A stretch of 64,000 nucleotides of DNA from Astropecten irregularis (taxonomy: Eukaryota; Echinodermata; Asteroidea; Paxillosida; Astropectinidae), in the NCBI GenBank assembly GCA_963971285.1, contig OZ020245.1, forward strand, positions 20,102,983-20,166,982, given 5' to 3'. The notes below the pieces were generated by a model that saw only the letters and a list, made by a program, of their open reading frames with translations, was not told the origin of the DNA and ran no database searches. This document shows positions 52,248-62,324 of this stretch, piece after piece. Position 1 is the first letter of the stretch, and each line of letters begins with the position of its first letter. A program made the position numbers and the translations under genes.

Positions 52248-52340
52248 ATTGCGTGACGTCACGATTTCGGGCTTCTCCCTTAAGTTATTTTGAGTACAAA
52301 ACGTGCAGATTGTGTCGAAACAGTGACTTTGCACAAGTCG
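52248..52340 (-). promoter_or_regulatory. BIRC6 promoter-proximal region with a full CRE and YY1-like motif
   Basis: TGACGTCA, a perfect palindromic CREB/ATF site, lies at 52254-52261, 7 bases upstream of the chosen ATG. AATATGG (52244-52250) over the ATG fits the YY1 CCATNTT motif, which often sits at the start of TATA-less genes. No TATA box is visible. Function is inferred from motif and position only. Confidence 0.4.
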
Positions 52341-53035
52341 TACTGGTTTCCTAAAAAATGATGTCCGAAGTTCAATATTTAGCAGATCTACATTTATTCC
52401 GATTCTTAGCAGGAGATTACAAATATATCAATGATAATACCATGTTTTCAGTCAACATAATATTGCCTTAAACTACATGCGCTATATCACGTATGTATAA
52501 AAAAATAATGACGTAATTCCTTATGAAAGGTGCAGAGGGTTATTTTTCATTCGTGTTCCGCAATACCACGTCCGTGACGGACACTAGTAATCGAATGCTG
52601 TTTAATGCCATTTTCATTTACTGTATATTCAATGTCGTATTTAATTGTATGTCCCGCAATTATCATGAAAGCCACAATGCGATTTTAAAACAAAACTGAA
52701 CTGCAAACTAGTGAAATTGCAATGCCATCCCATGCATATGCAGGGGTATGATCGATTGTGATAAGTATTTCGCACTCGGCGCGATCCTAGCTGGTACTTG
52801 GTAGTTAGGCCTACGGCAAAATCATTTTCCAATTTGCATTTAAAATTAGTCCCAAATTACTAAAAGTCTAAAATAGTCATTCTCAGCCTCCATAATGATA
52901 CAGGGTTGGTTTGTGTCCTGTGTGCTTTGAATTTTCCCCGAAAACGGTGCATTTTTATTAAGTGATATGATCATGAGCTAATTAATTAATTAGCCGATAA
53001 TATTGTTTTTAATTGTATAAATTTATTTATTTTTG
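52335..53035. other. Intergenic, upstream of BIRC6
   Basis: AT-rich, with TAATTAATTAATTAG at 52978-52992. No coding segment or repeat recognised. Confidence 0.5.
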
Positions 53036-53258
53036 TTGTCAAAGTGAACAAAGAAAAATTGACTGGAACGGGATCCGAACCATCGACCACAGGAATACCG
53101 CACCGGCGCTCTTAGTAAGAACTTACCCGTCCAGCCCCCTATTGTATATTATGCTCTGTGCTTTGCCGATGGTCGCTTTAATTACATGTACTCCCCTAAC
53201 TCGGTCCCGCGCGCCAGTCAATTGTCTTTGTTCACTTGTCAACTATCAAAATTAATCC
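53036..53258 (-). mobile_element. tRNA-like SINE, minus orientation
   Basis: GTTGTCAAAGTGAACAAAGA at one end and TCTTTGTTCACTTGTCAAC at the other are inverted. Inside are GATCCGAACCATCGACC (box B, inverted) and degenerate box A sequence with an insertion. Confidence 0.7.
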
Positions 53259-54102
53259 AGTAAAAAAATTGTTGTGATTTTTTTTTTTAATCAGTTAATA
53301 TAATTTGTTCGCCGCCTATCATGTCAATTTCTAGGAAACCCAACTATAGTTGACGATTTCTTTTCATGATTGGGGGGGGGGGGGGTATGATTGGTGATTT
53401 TGGCGTCCTATATTGTCAGGCCTACGGGGAGCGAAGCGACCGGGCGGGGGTACTAGATACCCCCTCCCAAACCAGGGACTTTTTAATAAAAACAGAGTCG
53501 AAAAGTCGCATATTAGAGCATTTAAAAAAGATATTCAGAAGAATTAAACATAGTATAAATTCAATGCGAAGACTAAAAAAGAAACCAAGGATCCGAACTT
53601 GAATGATATAATTCAACCTCGAAATATTGGTGTGATGGGAATGATAATACACGCCATTCCCCGACCTCAATTGTTTTTGGGGGACTACCCCCCCCCCCCC
53701 CCCCCCCCCCCGGGATCGACACCCATGAACCCAACTACCGTTCGATCCAGCATTTCAATTTCCTTCTTCTTTTATTCTCCTGGCTTTATTTCTTTTGGAT
53801 AAAATTCAGTATATAGACGCTCGTGACTAGCCATGAAAATAATGACTGGATGAAAATTGTTCCGCGTGAAAGAGAAATTCCCACTGAAAACTTTTTCAAG
53901 GAGTGATGATGCCGTGTCATGTGTAACGATGCAATCAAACATCTGAAAATTTGGCATATGGCACGGTGTATCGCGTTCGAACGGAGCAAACAAAAAAAGA
54001 TTCGATCACATCATTCAAGACGAATCTGAGAGTCAGGAAAAAACATCATAAACACCAGAAATGCCGCATGCATAGTATCGTAATTAATGCACTGTGCAAG
54101 TG
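53259..54102. other. Intergenic with G and C homopolymers
   Basis: A run of G at 53371-53386 and a run of C at about 53690-53711 stand in otherwise ordinary AT-rich DNA. Short open frames here have no recognisable motif. Confidence 0.5.
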
Positions 54103-54453
54103 ACCTAAAAAGTACTGAATCATACTTTGTTTTTTGTCATAGAAGTACAGATTCATGGGCGAAAATATCAAGGAAGATACAATCACAGTCATCTGTGCAA
54201 ATTTCAGTCCCATACGGTGCCCATTTTTTGAGAAAATCTTGCCAAAACAGCCGCTCTATTTCTTAAGTCTTTTCTCTTTTATTTTTGGTCGTTGTTTTAG
54301 TCATTTCTGGATAAGTACACCATTTCAGGCGAAACAAAATTAACGGTAGGTTTCTACTTGCATCATCTTCATACCATGAAAGTTATACGTAAATCTGTGA
54401 ACATTTCTGTTTTGGTTTCTTACCAAAGTATGATACATGTACTTCCTTTTAAC
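54103..54453. repeat. MITE family A, copy 8 (inverted)
   Basis: AGTACTGAATCATACTTTGT to GTATGATACATGTACTTCCT; interior is typical, with the central GATC palindrome lost. Confidence 0.78.
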
Positions 54454-54562
54454 AGTTTCCATTGTGTTTAATTTCGATTGTTTAAAGGTACAGTATAGAA
54501 TTGGTAACACATAATTATACCCAAACAGAATTGTTCACAGATTTACCTATAACTTTCAGGGT

Positions 54563-57067
54563 ATGAAGATGATGCTTGAGACTTTCTTTGAGGACTTTTC
54601 TGTTGTTCTTGATGATGTCATGAATATGTTTAATTCCAGAGTCATGCTAGAATTGACCTGTATGGGCGATTTTAATGTTGATTATTTAAAGTCCAGTTCA
54701 AAGTATTGGTCAAAATTAAAGCAGCTTTTTAACAATTTTGCAATGAATCAATTAATCACTTGTCCTACAAGAATAACTCAACTGAGTTCTACTTGCATAG
54801 ATCATATATGGACCAATCGTCCTTCTATGTACACTCAATTCGGAACTAACGACATTAATCTTAGCGATCATCTTCTTATTTTTACTGTCCGTAAGTCTGC
54901 AAAAATCCTAAAAGAGCACAAATATATCCAGGCTCGTTCATTCCGGAATTTTAATGAACACATTTTTAATTATGACCTTAAACAGCAATCATGGAATACA
55001 CTGCAGTTATTCAGCAATCCTAATGCAGCATGGGGTGTTTTTAAGGACATGTTAATGAATGTTTGTGATATCCATAGCCCAGTCAGAAGCTTGAGAGTTT
55101 GTACCAAGAAAGCGGAATGGATTAATGATGAATACTTAGAACTTCGGCGTAAATCTATGAGGGCCAAACACCTAGCTAATGTTGTAAGAAATGATGGGTA
55201 TTATCGAGCAGCCAAGGTCCTGCGAAATAAACTGAATACTCTGGGCGTTAAACTTAAAAGGCAGTATGTTACAAAAGTTTTGCACAATAATGTTGGAAAT
55301 ACTAAACAAATTTGGACCTTTCTTAAAAGTATGCTTCCAAGTAAGAAATCAGCTTATACCCATTTTGGAGATGATGAAAGGAATCATGAGGCTGCTAATA
55401 ACTTTAACGATCACTTTGCTAGTGTTGGAGTGAATCATGATGCTCAGTTTGATACAATGTCTGAAACTGGATTGGTCCTGGATGGTAACAGTTTGAGTGG
55501 TAATGATAAACATATTTTTAAATTTTGTCCAGTCACTCACATTGAGGTATTGAAGCTCCTGAAGAAATTGCCAGTTGGAAAAGCTTTTGGCATGGATGGG
55601 ATTAATGGTCGTTTCTTAAAATCTGGTGCCAGCGTTCTTGCCAAACCGCTAGCTGTAATTTTTCAACTAAGCTTAATGACTGGTATTGTTCCTAACGATT
55701 GGAAATTGGCCAAGGTTACCCCAATTCATAAAGGGGGAGATGTTCATGATCCTAATCAATATAGGCCCATTTCTGTTATTTCAATTGTTATGAAAATTTT
55801 TGAGCGTATCATCTACCAACAATTATTCCATTTCTTAACAGAGAATGATTGCCTTGCCCGGGAGCAGTCGGGTTTCAGACCTCTTCACTCCACACATACG
55901 GCTTTACTTGATGTTTCTGATTATTTGCTCAAACAGCTGGATATTGGTCAATTTGTTGGAGTAGCATTTTTGGATCTTCGCAAAGCATTTGACACAGTTA
56001 ATCACAATATTTTGATTCGGAAATTACATACCTTGGGTGTTAGAGGTCTGGAGCTCGACTGGTTCCGGTCTTATCTTAATGGGAGGACCCAAATGACTAA
56101 AATAGGAAATTCTTTATCTAGCAAAACCTACATCAACTTTGGAGTTCCTCAGGGAACTATACTGGGCCCTTTATTATTTACCATTTTTATCAATGATATT
56201 ACGACTGTGATTGATCATACTAAAATTGCACTTTATGCTGACGATACTGCATTGTTTTATCCTAGTAAAGATGTTCAGCAGATAAATCTCTTTTTAAATC
56301 ATGACTTGCAGAAAATTTCTACTTGGCTCACTGACAACAGACTTCAACTAAACATTTCCAAGTCAAAAAGCATGTTAATTGGTTCTGCCCAGAAGCTTGC
56401 TAGGTGCTTAAATCCTAATATTGATATTTTTGTTGACGGTAACTGCCTGGATCAAATCACCACTTATAAATATCTTGGTGTTCATATTGACAGTAAAATG
56501 AAATGGACTGAGCATATTGAGCATATTGAAAAAGCTGTTTCTAAGAGAATAGGTGTCCTGAATAGACTAAAAAATATTTTACCTGTGTCTACCCTTAACT
56601 TTCTCGTCAAAAGCCTTATCTTTCCCCAATTTGATTATTGTGATCTTGTTTGGAGTAATGCTTCAAAATCACTAACGCAACGGCTTGATGTAGTTTTGAA
56701 TAGAGCTGGACGGACAATTCTTAAGGCTCAAACTAGAACATCAGCTTCTGTTATCAGGAATAGATTAGGATGGAAGACTCTGCAGGCAAGACGAGATATC
56801 CATATAAATACCATGGTTTTTAAATGTCTAACTGGTAAAGCTCCTATGTATCTTAATGTTTTTACTCCAGTCAGTGAATCACATAAATATCAAACAAGGA
56901 ATAGCACTGTTGGTAATGTCGTCCTCCCACATCCCAGAACTGAAAGTGGAAGAAGAACATTTAGTTTCAGGGGTGCTCAAGCATGGAATATTTTACCAAT
57001 TAACACAAAAACATGTCAAACTGTAAGCCTAAATACCTTTGTCAACCAACTCAAACAGCTCAATTAA
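54563..57067 (+). CDS. LINE endonuclease (partial)-reverse transcriptase polyprotein
   Basis: An 834-codon frame from a non-LTR retrotransposon that copies its RNA into nicked target DNA. The N-terminal 120 residues are the end of an AP-type endonuclease (GDFNVDYLKSS, STCIDHIWTN, SDHLLIF). The reverse transcriptase follows: NQYRPISVISIVMKIFE, EQSGFRPLHSTHTALLD, motif A FLDLRKAFDTVNHNIL (Asp about 471), GVPQGTILGPLLFTIF and the catalytic YADD (about 558). A C-terminal segment of about 200 residues follows the RT. The type is that of the jockey/CR1/L2 group, and the exact clade is undecided. The first codons, including every ATG in MKMM, belong to the flanking family B repeat, not to the LINE, so this is a chance start and the natural protein would be longer. 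No frameshift or stop interrupts it. Confidence 0.9.
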   Translation: MKMMLETFFEDFSVVLDDVMNMFNSRVMLELTCMGDFNVDYLKSSSKYWSKLKQLFNNFAMNQLITCPTRITQLSSTCIDHIWTNRPSMYTQFGTNDINLSDHLLIFTVRKSAKILKEHKYIQARSFRNFNEHIFNYDLKQQSWNTLQLFSNPNAAWGVFKDMLMNVCDIHSPVRSLRVCTKKAEWINDEYLELRRKSMRAKHLANVVRNDGYYRAAKVLRNKLNTLGVKLKRQYVTKVLHNNVGNTKQIWTFLKSMLPSKKSAYTHFGDDERNHEAANNFNDHFASVGVNHDAQFDTMSETGLVLDGNSLSGNDKHIFKFCPVTHIEVLKLLKKLPVGKAFGMDGINGRFLKSGASVLAKPLAVIFQLSLMTGIVPNDWKLAKVTPIHKGGDVHDPNQYRPISVISIVMKIFERIIYQQLFHFLTENDCLAREQSGFRPLHSTHTALLDVSDYLLKQLDIGQFVGVAFLDLRKAFDTVNHNILIRKLHTLGVRGLELDWFRSYLNGRTQMTKIGNSLSSKTYINFGVPQGTILGPLLFTIFINDITTVIDHTKIALYADDTALFYPSKDVQQINLFLNHDLQKISTWLTDNRLQLNISKSKSMLIGSAQKLARCLNPNIDIFVDGNCLDQITTYKYLGVHIDSKMKWTEHIEHIEKAVSKRIGVLNRLKNILPVSTLNFLVKSLIFPQFDYCDLVWSNASKSLTQRLDVVLNRAGRTILKAQTRTSASVIRNRLGWKTLQARRDIHINTMVFKCLTGKAPMYLNVFTPVSESHKYQTRNSTVGNVVLPHPRTESGRRTFSFRGAQAWNILPINTKTCQTVSLNTFVNQLKQLN

Positions 57068-57267
57068 TTGTGTCTTCATTGTTGTTGTTTTAGTTCTGTG
57101 GTTTGTGTAATTTTTAATGTATGCTTTTTCTTACCTGTATTTTTGTATTGGTATTTTTTATCACATTTTGTAGTTTTGTAAGCTGGGATCCATGGGAGAT
57201 CAGTAACTTTTTCCTTGTAACTGAATGGATCACCCAGGGTAAAATAAGAAATAAATAAATAAATAAA
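54577..57267 (+). mobile_element. 5'-truncated LINE retrotransposon with (AAAT)n tail
   Basis: The 2.7-kb insertion is flanked by ATGCT on both sides (54572-54576, 57268-57272) and ends AAGAAATAAATAAATAAATA, a LINE-type tail. It starts inside the endonuclease domain, so it is a 5'-truncated copy. The single coding frame is undamaged, which suggests recent insertion. Confidence 0.9.
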
Positions 57268-57440
57268 ATGCTGGTAGACACAAACCGTTCAAATAATTCC
57301 GCCTGAAATGGTGAATTAAACAAGGACCAAAAACAGTTTTGATCTCGGGGTAAGATCAAAACTTTTCTTTATGTTTTATAGGAAAAAGTGAGTCGGTTTT
57401 TCGCTATTTTCTCGTGACTCAGAACTGATGTCCAATTGAG

Positions 57441-57672
57441 GTCAAATTTTCACAAATTTATTATCATGTACAAGCTGGATTGGACAAATTAAAGTGCGAG
57501 TGCTGTTATGTGAACTTTACCAATCATAATCGTAACCGTCGATGTTATCAGTCGATGTTGCAGGCAACATCGTTGTAAAACAACGACCGAAAATGCCTTT
57601 GATATTATCATGGTAAAGGTCATGATCCTTCCTCACCCATAGATTGACAGTTACGATTATCGCAACTCGGTG
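57441..57672. other. Intergenic, no recognised element
   Basis: Short unassigned spacer between the family B and family A elements, with a small hairpin GTTGCAGGCAACATCG. Confidence 0.4.
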
Positions 57673-58353
57673 TTTAAAAGGTATAGTATCATAAAACTGA
57701 GACCAAAACAGAAATGTTCAAAGATTTACGTATAACTCAGGGTATGAAGATGATGCTAGTAGAAAACTATACCGTTAAAATGTTTCCGCCTCAAATGGTG
57801 TATTTATCCAGAAATGAGTAAAACAACGACCGAAAATCTTTTTGATCTTTTAAAAGATCAAAAATAAAAGAGAAAAGACTTAAGAAATACTGTGGCCGAT
57901 TTTCACGATTTTCTCAAAAAGTGGGCACCAGGCGCGGTTCTAGAGTCAAAATTTTGGGGGGGCTAGAAGAGCCATTATTTTTTGGGGGGGCTAGAAGACC
58001 CAATATTTTGGGTTCTTCTAACACTCGCTTCTGCTATGTCTTATAAGGGGTCGAAAACATGCACATTATAGCCCACAAAACACGTTTTTTATGTCATTGG
58101 CGCTTAATAACTGGAAACTATCCAGTATTTTCAAGAATTTTTTTTTTTTCACTTGCATTTTTTTGGGGGGGCTAGACAAAATTTGGGGGGGGGGCTACAG
58201 CCCCCCCTAGCCCCCCCCCGTAGAACCGCGCCTGGTGGGCACCGTATGGAATTGAAATTTTCACAGACTGACTGTGACTGTATCTTCCTTGATATTTTTG
58301 CCCATGAATCTGTACTTCTTTGACAAAAACCAAAGTATGATTATTACCTTTAT
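57673..58353. repeat. MITE family A, copy 9, interrupted by a hAT-type MITE
   Basis: TTAAAAGGTATAGTATCATA to GTATGATTATTACCTTTA. At GTGGGCAC it is split by the insertion at 57929-58234. Confidence 0.85.
57921..58242. mobile_element. hAT-type MITE with exact 8-bp duplication, nested in family A
   Basis: GTGGGCAC at 57921-57928 and 58235-58242 flanks 306 bases with perfect inverted ends CAGGCGCGGTTCTA and TAGAACCGCGCCTG. Subterminal runs of G and C (GGGGGGGCTAG and CTAGCCCCCCC) lie inside. Confidence 0.94.
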
Positions 58354-58354
58354 T

Positions 58355-58600
58355 AAGGTATATTTTTATACAGTACAGGATTAGTAACATACCCAAACAG
58401 ATATTATATACGTGCACGGATTTACCTAAGAACTTTCAGGGTATGAAGATGGTGCTGGTAGAAATGGGTGTATTTATCCAGAAATTAGTCAAACAAAGAC
58501 CGGACATTGATCTCGGGGTATGATTAAAACCATTCTTTATGTTTTATAAGAAAAGTTGAGTCGGATTTTTGCTGTTTTCTCGTCACGGATTTAATGTACA
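58355..58600. repeat. MITE family B, diverged copy
   Basis: TATACAGTACAGGATTAGTA to TTTTTGCTGTTTTCTCG, sharing GAAGATGGTGCTGGTAGAAA and TTGATCTCGGGGTA with the LINE-split copy. Confidence 0.65.
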
Positions 58601-59225
58601 TGCTTGATCAGGCAAAGTGTGAATCCATTTAGTGCGATTGTCTCGAAGCAAGGTAATATTATTGTGACTCGTATCGTGGAAATGAAGAGCGCCACCAATA
58701 ATAATTGAGAGAAATAATAATGCAAGTGGGCGTGATCATTGCGCTACATTGCATTGAAAGTCACGTCGCGGGGAATCCCGATAGTTTCCCAGAATTATGA
58801 GTAAACTGTATTGTATTGTATTTCAAGTAATACTGAGTCCCCTTTTCACCAATTAGAAAACACCTTACTTTTTTTTACAGTGCAGGTCTTGTAGTCCGGT
58901 TGTTTTTAATTATTTTGGTGTTCTCCTGTTTATGCATTCACTTATTGTCTTTAATTTGTACTCTTTGTCATTATTTCATCACAATGTTGCAAATAAAGGT
59001 GGTCTCCCTTTTTTTGTGGGGGGGGGGGGGTATGTTGCAATGATCGTAACCCTATAGGTCTACAAACTTTACATGCACCAAGCCAAGGGTAACGATCATT
59101 GTAACTATTTTCTATGCAGGTTGATGAGAAATCACTACTGACTTTTTTGGGCCAATGTTCATCTTTGTTGGGGAGGGGGACGGGTCGGGGTGGGGGGGGG
59201 GGGGGGGTCCACATAATATGCTGTG
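58601..59225. other. Intergenic with poly-G tracts
   Basis: Unassigned AT-rich DNA with G runs near 59020-59032 and 59190-59208. Nothing else recognised. Confidence 0.45.
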
Positions 59226-59239
59226 TGAGTGAAACTTTT

Positions 59240-59545
59240 TTTTGGGGGGGGGGCTAGAAGAGCCATTATTTGGGGTGTTTTTTTTTTTGGGGGGGGGCCA
59301 AAAGACCCAATATTTTGGGTTCTTCTAACACTCACTTCTGCTATGTCTTATTAAGGGTCGAAAAACATGCACATTATAGCCCACACAACGCGTTTTTTAT
59401 ATAATTGGCGCTTAATAACTGAAAAAATCCAGGATTTTCAAGATTTTAGTTTTCACTTGCATTTTTTTTGGGGGGAGGGGGCTAGACAAATTTTTGGGGG
59501 GATACAGTCCCCCTAGCCCCCCCCCCCCCCGTAGAACCGCGCCTG
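59240..59545. repeat. Second copy of the CAGGCGCGGTTCTA hAT-type MITE, left end lost
   Basis: Shares GGGGGGCTAGAAGAGCC, TTCTAACACTC and GCACATTATAGCCCACA with the nested copy and ends GTAGAACCGCGCCTG; the left terminal repeat is missing. Confidence 0.82.
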
Positions 59546-61008
59546 GTCAGCGGATGAATTCGTACAAAACTTAAAGAATGCCTACATTTTGTTTAGCACT
59601 TGAAGGGAAAGGCGGTTTAATCCCAATGATAAACAGGAAATATGATGCCTTGATAAACAACTGGTTGGAAGACATTTTTGAGAAAATTATTCAATGAGGC
59701 CTAAGTAAAAAAAAGGGGGGGGGGGACGTACTCGTTCAAACAAAAATATATCCTAACATTTCTTTAAACCTTTTAATGTAGAAAAGCTATTAGTTTTTAG
59801 TTGTTTTGTTTAAAAGTTCAACGTACTCTGTTCTTAGACGGTTTAGGCCGATAGTTACTTTACGTAACATCATTTTTTTTTTCCCGACAATCTTTCATTT
59901 TCTGCATTGAGAGTTCCCGATAGCATCTACAACTAATTGTTATTGGTCGGCAATTATTGGTTGACAAAAATTGGCAAGAGTGCAAAACCTGGCAAAGATG
60001 GCCGGTTGCCCATTGCACTGGTGCGACACTGCGCTAGAGGAGCGACAGATCGTGCGTGTCCAACCATGTCCTTCCTCCATGGTCCAACTAGCCTGGTCGA
60101 CGGACTCCTCACAGACAACCCATGGTCCAACTTGAAGGGGAAATTGATAAAGGGCGCCCTCTTCTTTGTATTGGGTGCGTTTGTTTAGCTTTTGCATGGC
60201 ATAATTAATTTTGTACATGTGAGAAGGTGAACGATCCAGGTTGACTGAAGTCGACTCGTGGAAGCGAAACGAACGCTCCACTGGCATGCAAAGTATGCAT
60301 TGAATCCGAAACATGAAGTCGAGCTGACCCTCCACCGTTTTCCAAAATTATACGCCCAGCATTAATTTCGTGCCCAGGTGTCATCATGATGACTTTTGTT
60401 CACGTTTTGTGCTATAACAAACGAAAGGGAAACTTCGGGATTTCCTGAAAATTGCCCATTTTTGCCAGCAATTGGGAATGAGGAAGTGCCCCCAGTCCTG
60501 AATATCTGTGACACCCCGAAATTTCACTAATACAGAGTTCCTAACTAAGTCTAAAACTGCAATCTTTTTGTCCCAGAGCGGACCCATGCATGGGAATTGT
60601 GCCTGTCCATTATTTTGCTGTTTTATTGACAAACAAAATAATTATTACAGCCGGACATTATTCTTTCTCATATTGACAGCATAATTATTCTGTATAATAA
60701 AAAGAAAGAAAGGACGGGTGAACCGTATTTTTTATAAAAAAAAATAATAATTTAAATCGGACAATTCTTTGAAAAATTATGGGCTTCCGATTTTCTGCCA
60801 AACAATTATACAAACTCTGGGCCTACGATATTCATAAGTAGAATATTCCACGTCATTCTCATTACAAAGCCGCACAACTGTTTTCTCGTTAAGTCGCATT
60901 TCTAGCAATTTCCATGGATTATTTTTTGCCAATGCCTCTCCATCCGTGGAATGGTTGAGTAATGTGGACCCCTTCATAGATAATGATACCACCCGTTGAA
61001 CATCCGGT
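59546..61008. other. Intergenic, far upstream of HSP90
   Basis: A more GC-rich patch at about 59990-60170 has short open frames on both strands but no motif I recognise. GAATATTC at 60841-60848 fits a heat-shock element dimer (GAAnnTTC), too distant to weigh heavily. Confidence 0.4.
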
Positions 61009-61295
61009 AGTAGAACTTGCTAGAACAACCGCATTACATGTAATGATGTATGCCTACAACTTCCTGTTTTAAATAGTGCCATGCATTTAACATAATTTTT
61101 AAAAATTTTACCATGACGAATGACAAAAAATGATAAACAAATTGCTAAAAGGATTAATTTGAAAATAACTGTGATTCATTTGTGAATGGTTTTGTTTGTG
61201 TTCTTGTTTGTAATATGGCGGATTGATACGCATTTTAAATACCCGGAAAGGCTGACCATGTGGGCATAAAAGGAACATGTGCGTTTTTGTAATAG
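61009..61295 (+). promoter_or_regulatory. Probable HSP90 promoter with TATA-like box
   Basis: GGGCATAAAAGGAAC (61262-61276) contains a TATA-like CATAAAAG, about 30 bases upstream of an inferred start near 61295. AGAACTTGCTAGAAC (61012-61026) is an imperfect heat-shock element: two GAA units 10 bases apart with a degenerate centre. The downstream donor AAAG/GTAAGT at 61407 supports a short non-coding first exon. Confidence 0.5.
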
Positions 61296-61407
61296 TCATA
61301 CTGCACACGCGAAAACCGCTTGCGTACAAGAACGTACTCCCTTAGCTGGTCCAATTACCTTAACAGGATAAATCTTTTGCTGAACGAGCATTAAATTGAA
61401 CATAAAG
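61295..61407 (+). other. Inferred non-coding first exon of HSP90
   Basis: Bounded by the presumed transcription start about 30 bases after the TATA-like box and by AAAG/GTAAGT at 61407. HSP90 genes commonly have a 5'-UTR intron just before the ATG; the acceptor at 62170-62171 ends exactly at the start codon here. Exact left end unknown. Confidence 0.5.
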
Positions 61408-62171
61408 GTAAGTATTACTTTAAACTTTTAATTATTCCCTCGTTATTTCCATTTTCCTGCTACTGCCCGTGTTTTTGCCTGACGAAATTTAGTCGATTTC
61501 TCGAATTATGACTTTTCTAGTGAGCCGGATCGGAGTCGGCATTGTCCATTGAATTGGTTTCTTTTTGTCTCTAACGTAAGACACACCTGGCCATTATTCT
61601 GTGGAAGTTTAACTTAAATTAAAGAAATGTTGGTCGTCTTAAAAATGTTGTGTTGTTTAGTTTGCCTTACTGAAATAGTTTTCATAATCTTTTGCATGTA
61701 GGCCTATAGATTTTTGTAACATTTCACTTTTTCATTTTTAATTTAGGCTTTGGCTCCATTCATTAGGCATATTATTACGAAATCACTGTGGACTTTTCTG
61801 GAAGTAATGACTAATTTTAACATGGAAAAGTTAAAAAAAAAAAAATGAAAAATTAAAATGAAAAATGAGGATAAAACTAAATTTAAACTTAATAAATAGG
61901 AAAAGTGAAAATTGAATGAATCGGGTTGGCCTGCGATATGATGAACTGGTTTTTGTGGCAAGACTTCAGTCTATTGCTGATTGCGATATCCCACAAAAAC
62001 GCAAAGCATCATGGAGTGGTAAAGGGGGCATCGAATGCGCGTCGAGTATAGTGGATGCACCCTTTTATTAAAGGGCGCTTCCTGTTTATTAACCGATCGA
62101 CAATAGGGTCTATGAATAATGCTCGAAAGTTCCATGGTTTCATTATTTGGTGATTACTGTTTTACTTTTAG
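61408..62171 (+). promoter_or_regulatory. HSP90 first intron with three candidate heat-shock elements
   Basis: A 764-base intron. TTCTCGAA (61498-61505), TTCTGGAA (61796-61803) and GAAAGTTC (62125-62132) each match the two-unit heat-shock factor site. Vertebrate HSP90 genes are known to use intronic elements, so these are plausible, but dimers this short also arise by chance. No other feature seen. Confidence 0.4.
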
Positions 62172-62324
62172 ATGTCGACTGATCCACAGCAACCCACGGA
62201 GGATGTTGAGACCGAGACCTTCGCCTTCCAGGCGGAGATTGCTCAGCTCATGAGTCTAATCATCAACACCTTCTACTCCAACAAAGAAATCTTTCTGAGA
62301 GAGTTGATCTCCAATGCCTCTGAT
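62172..62324 (+). CDS. HSP90: HSP90 coding exon 1
   Basis: 51 codons. The start ATG is the first base after the acceptor [27 protein letters not shown] is invariant HSP90 sequence. Donor GAT/GTAAGT, phase 0. The leader ([14 protein letters not shown]) is longer and more acidic than in most relatives. Confidence 0.97.

Larger units (their letters stand above)
54482..57440. repeat. MITE family B split by a LINE
   Basis: TTAAAGGTACAGTATAGAAT begins at 54482 and runs to GTATGAAGATGATGCT at 54576; the element resumes at 57268 with ATGCTGGTAGACACAAACCG and runs to about 57440. The LINE occupies 54577-57267. Confidence 0.82.

Noticed and set aside
52248-52334. BIRC6 start at the upstream in-frame ATG (52334)
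   Set aside because: Not excluded, but it would place the CRE inside coding sequence, and the added residues (HCFDTICTFCTQNN) resemble nothing in the family.
53366-53711. Poly-G and poly-C runs as G-quadruplex regulators or an assembly gap
   Set aside because: Homopolymers this long are unstable in sequencing and slippage-prone; the sequence gives no functional evidence.
59937-60335. Overlapping open frames on both strands
   Set aside because: No recognisable motif, splice sites or codon bias; likely chance in a GC-richer patch.
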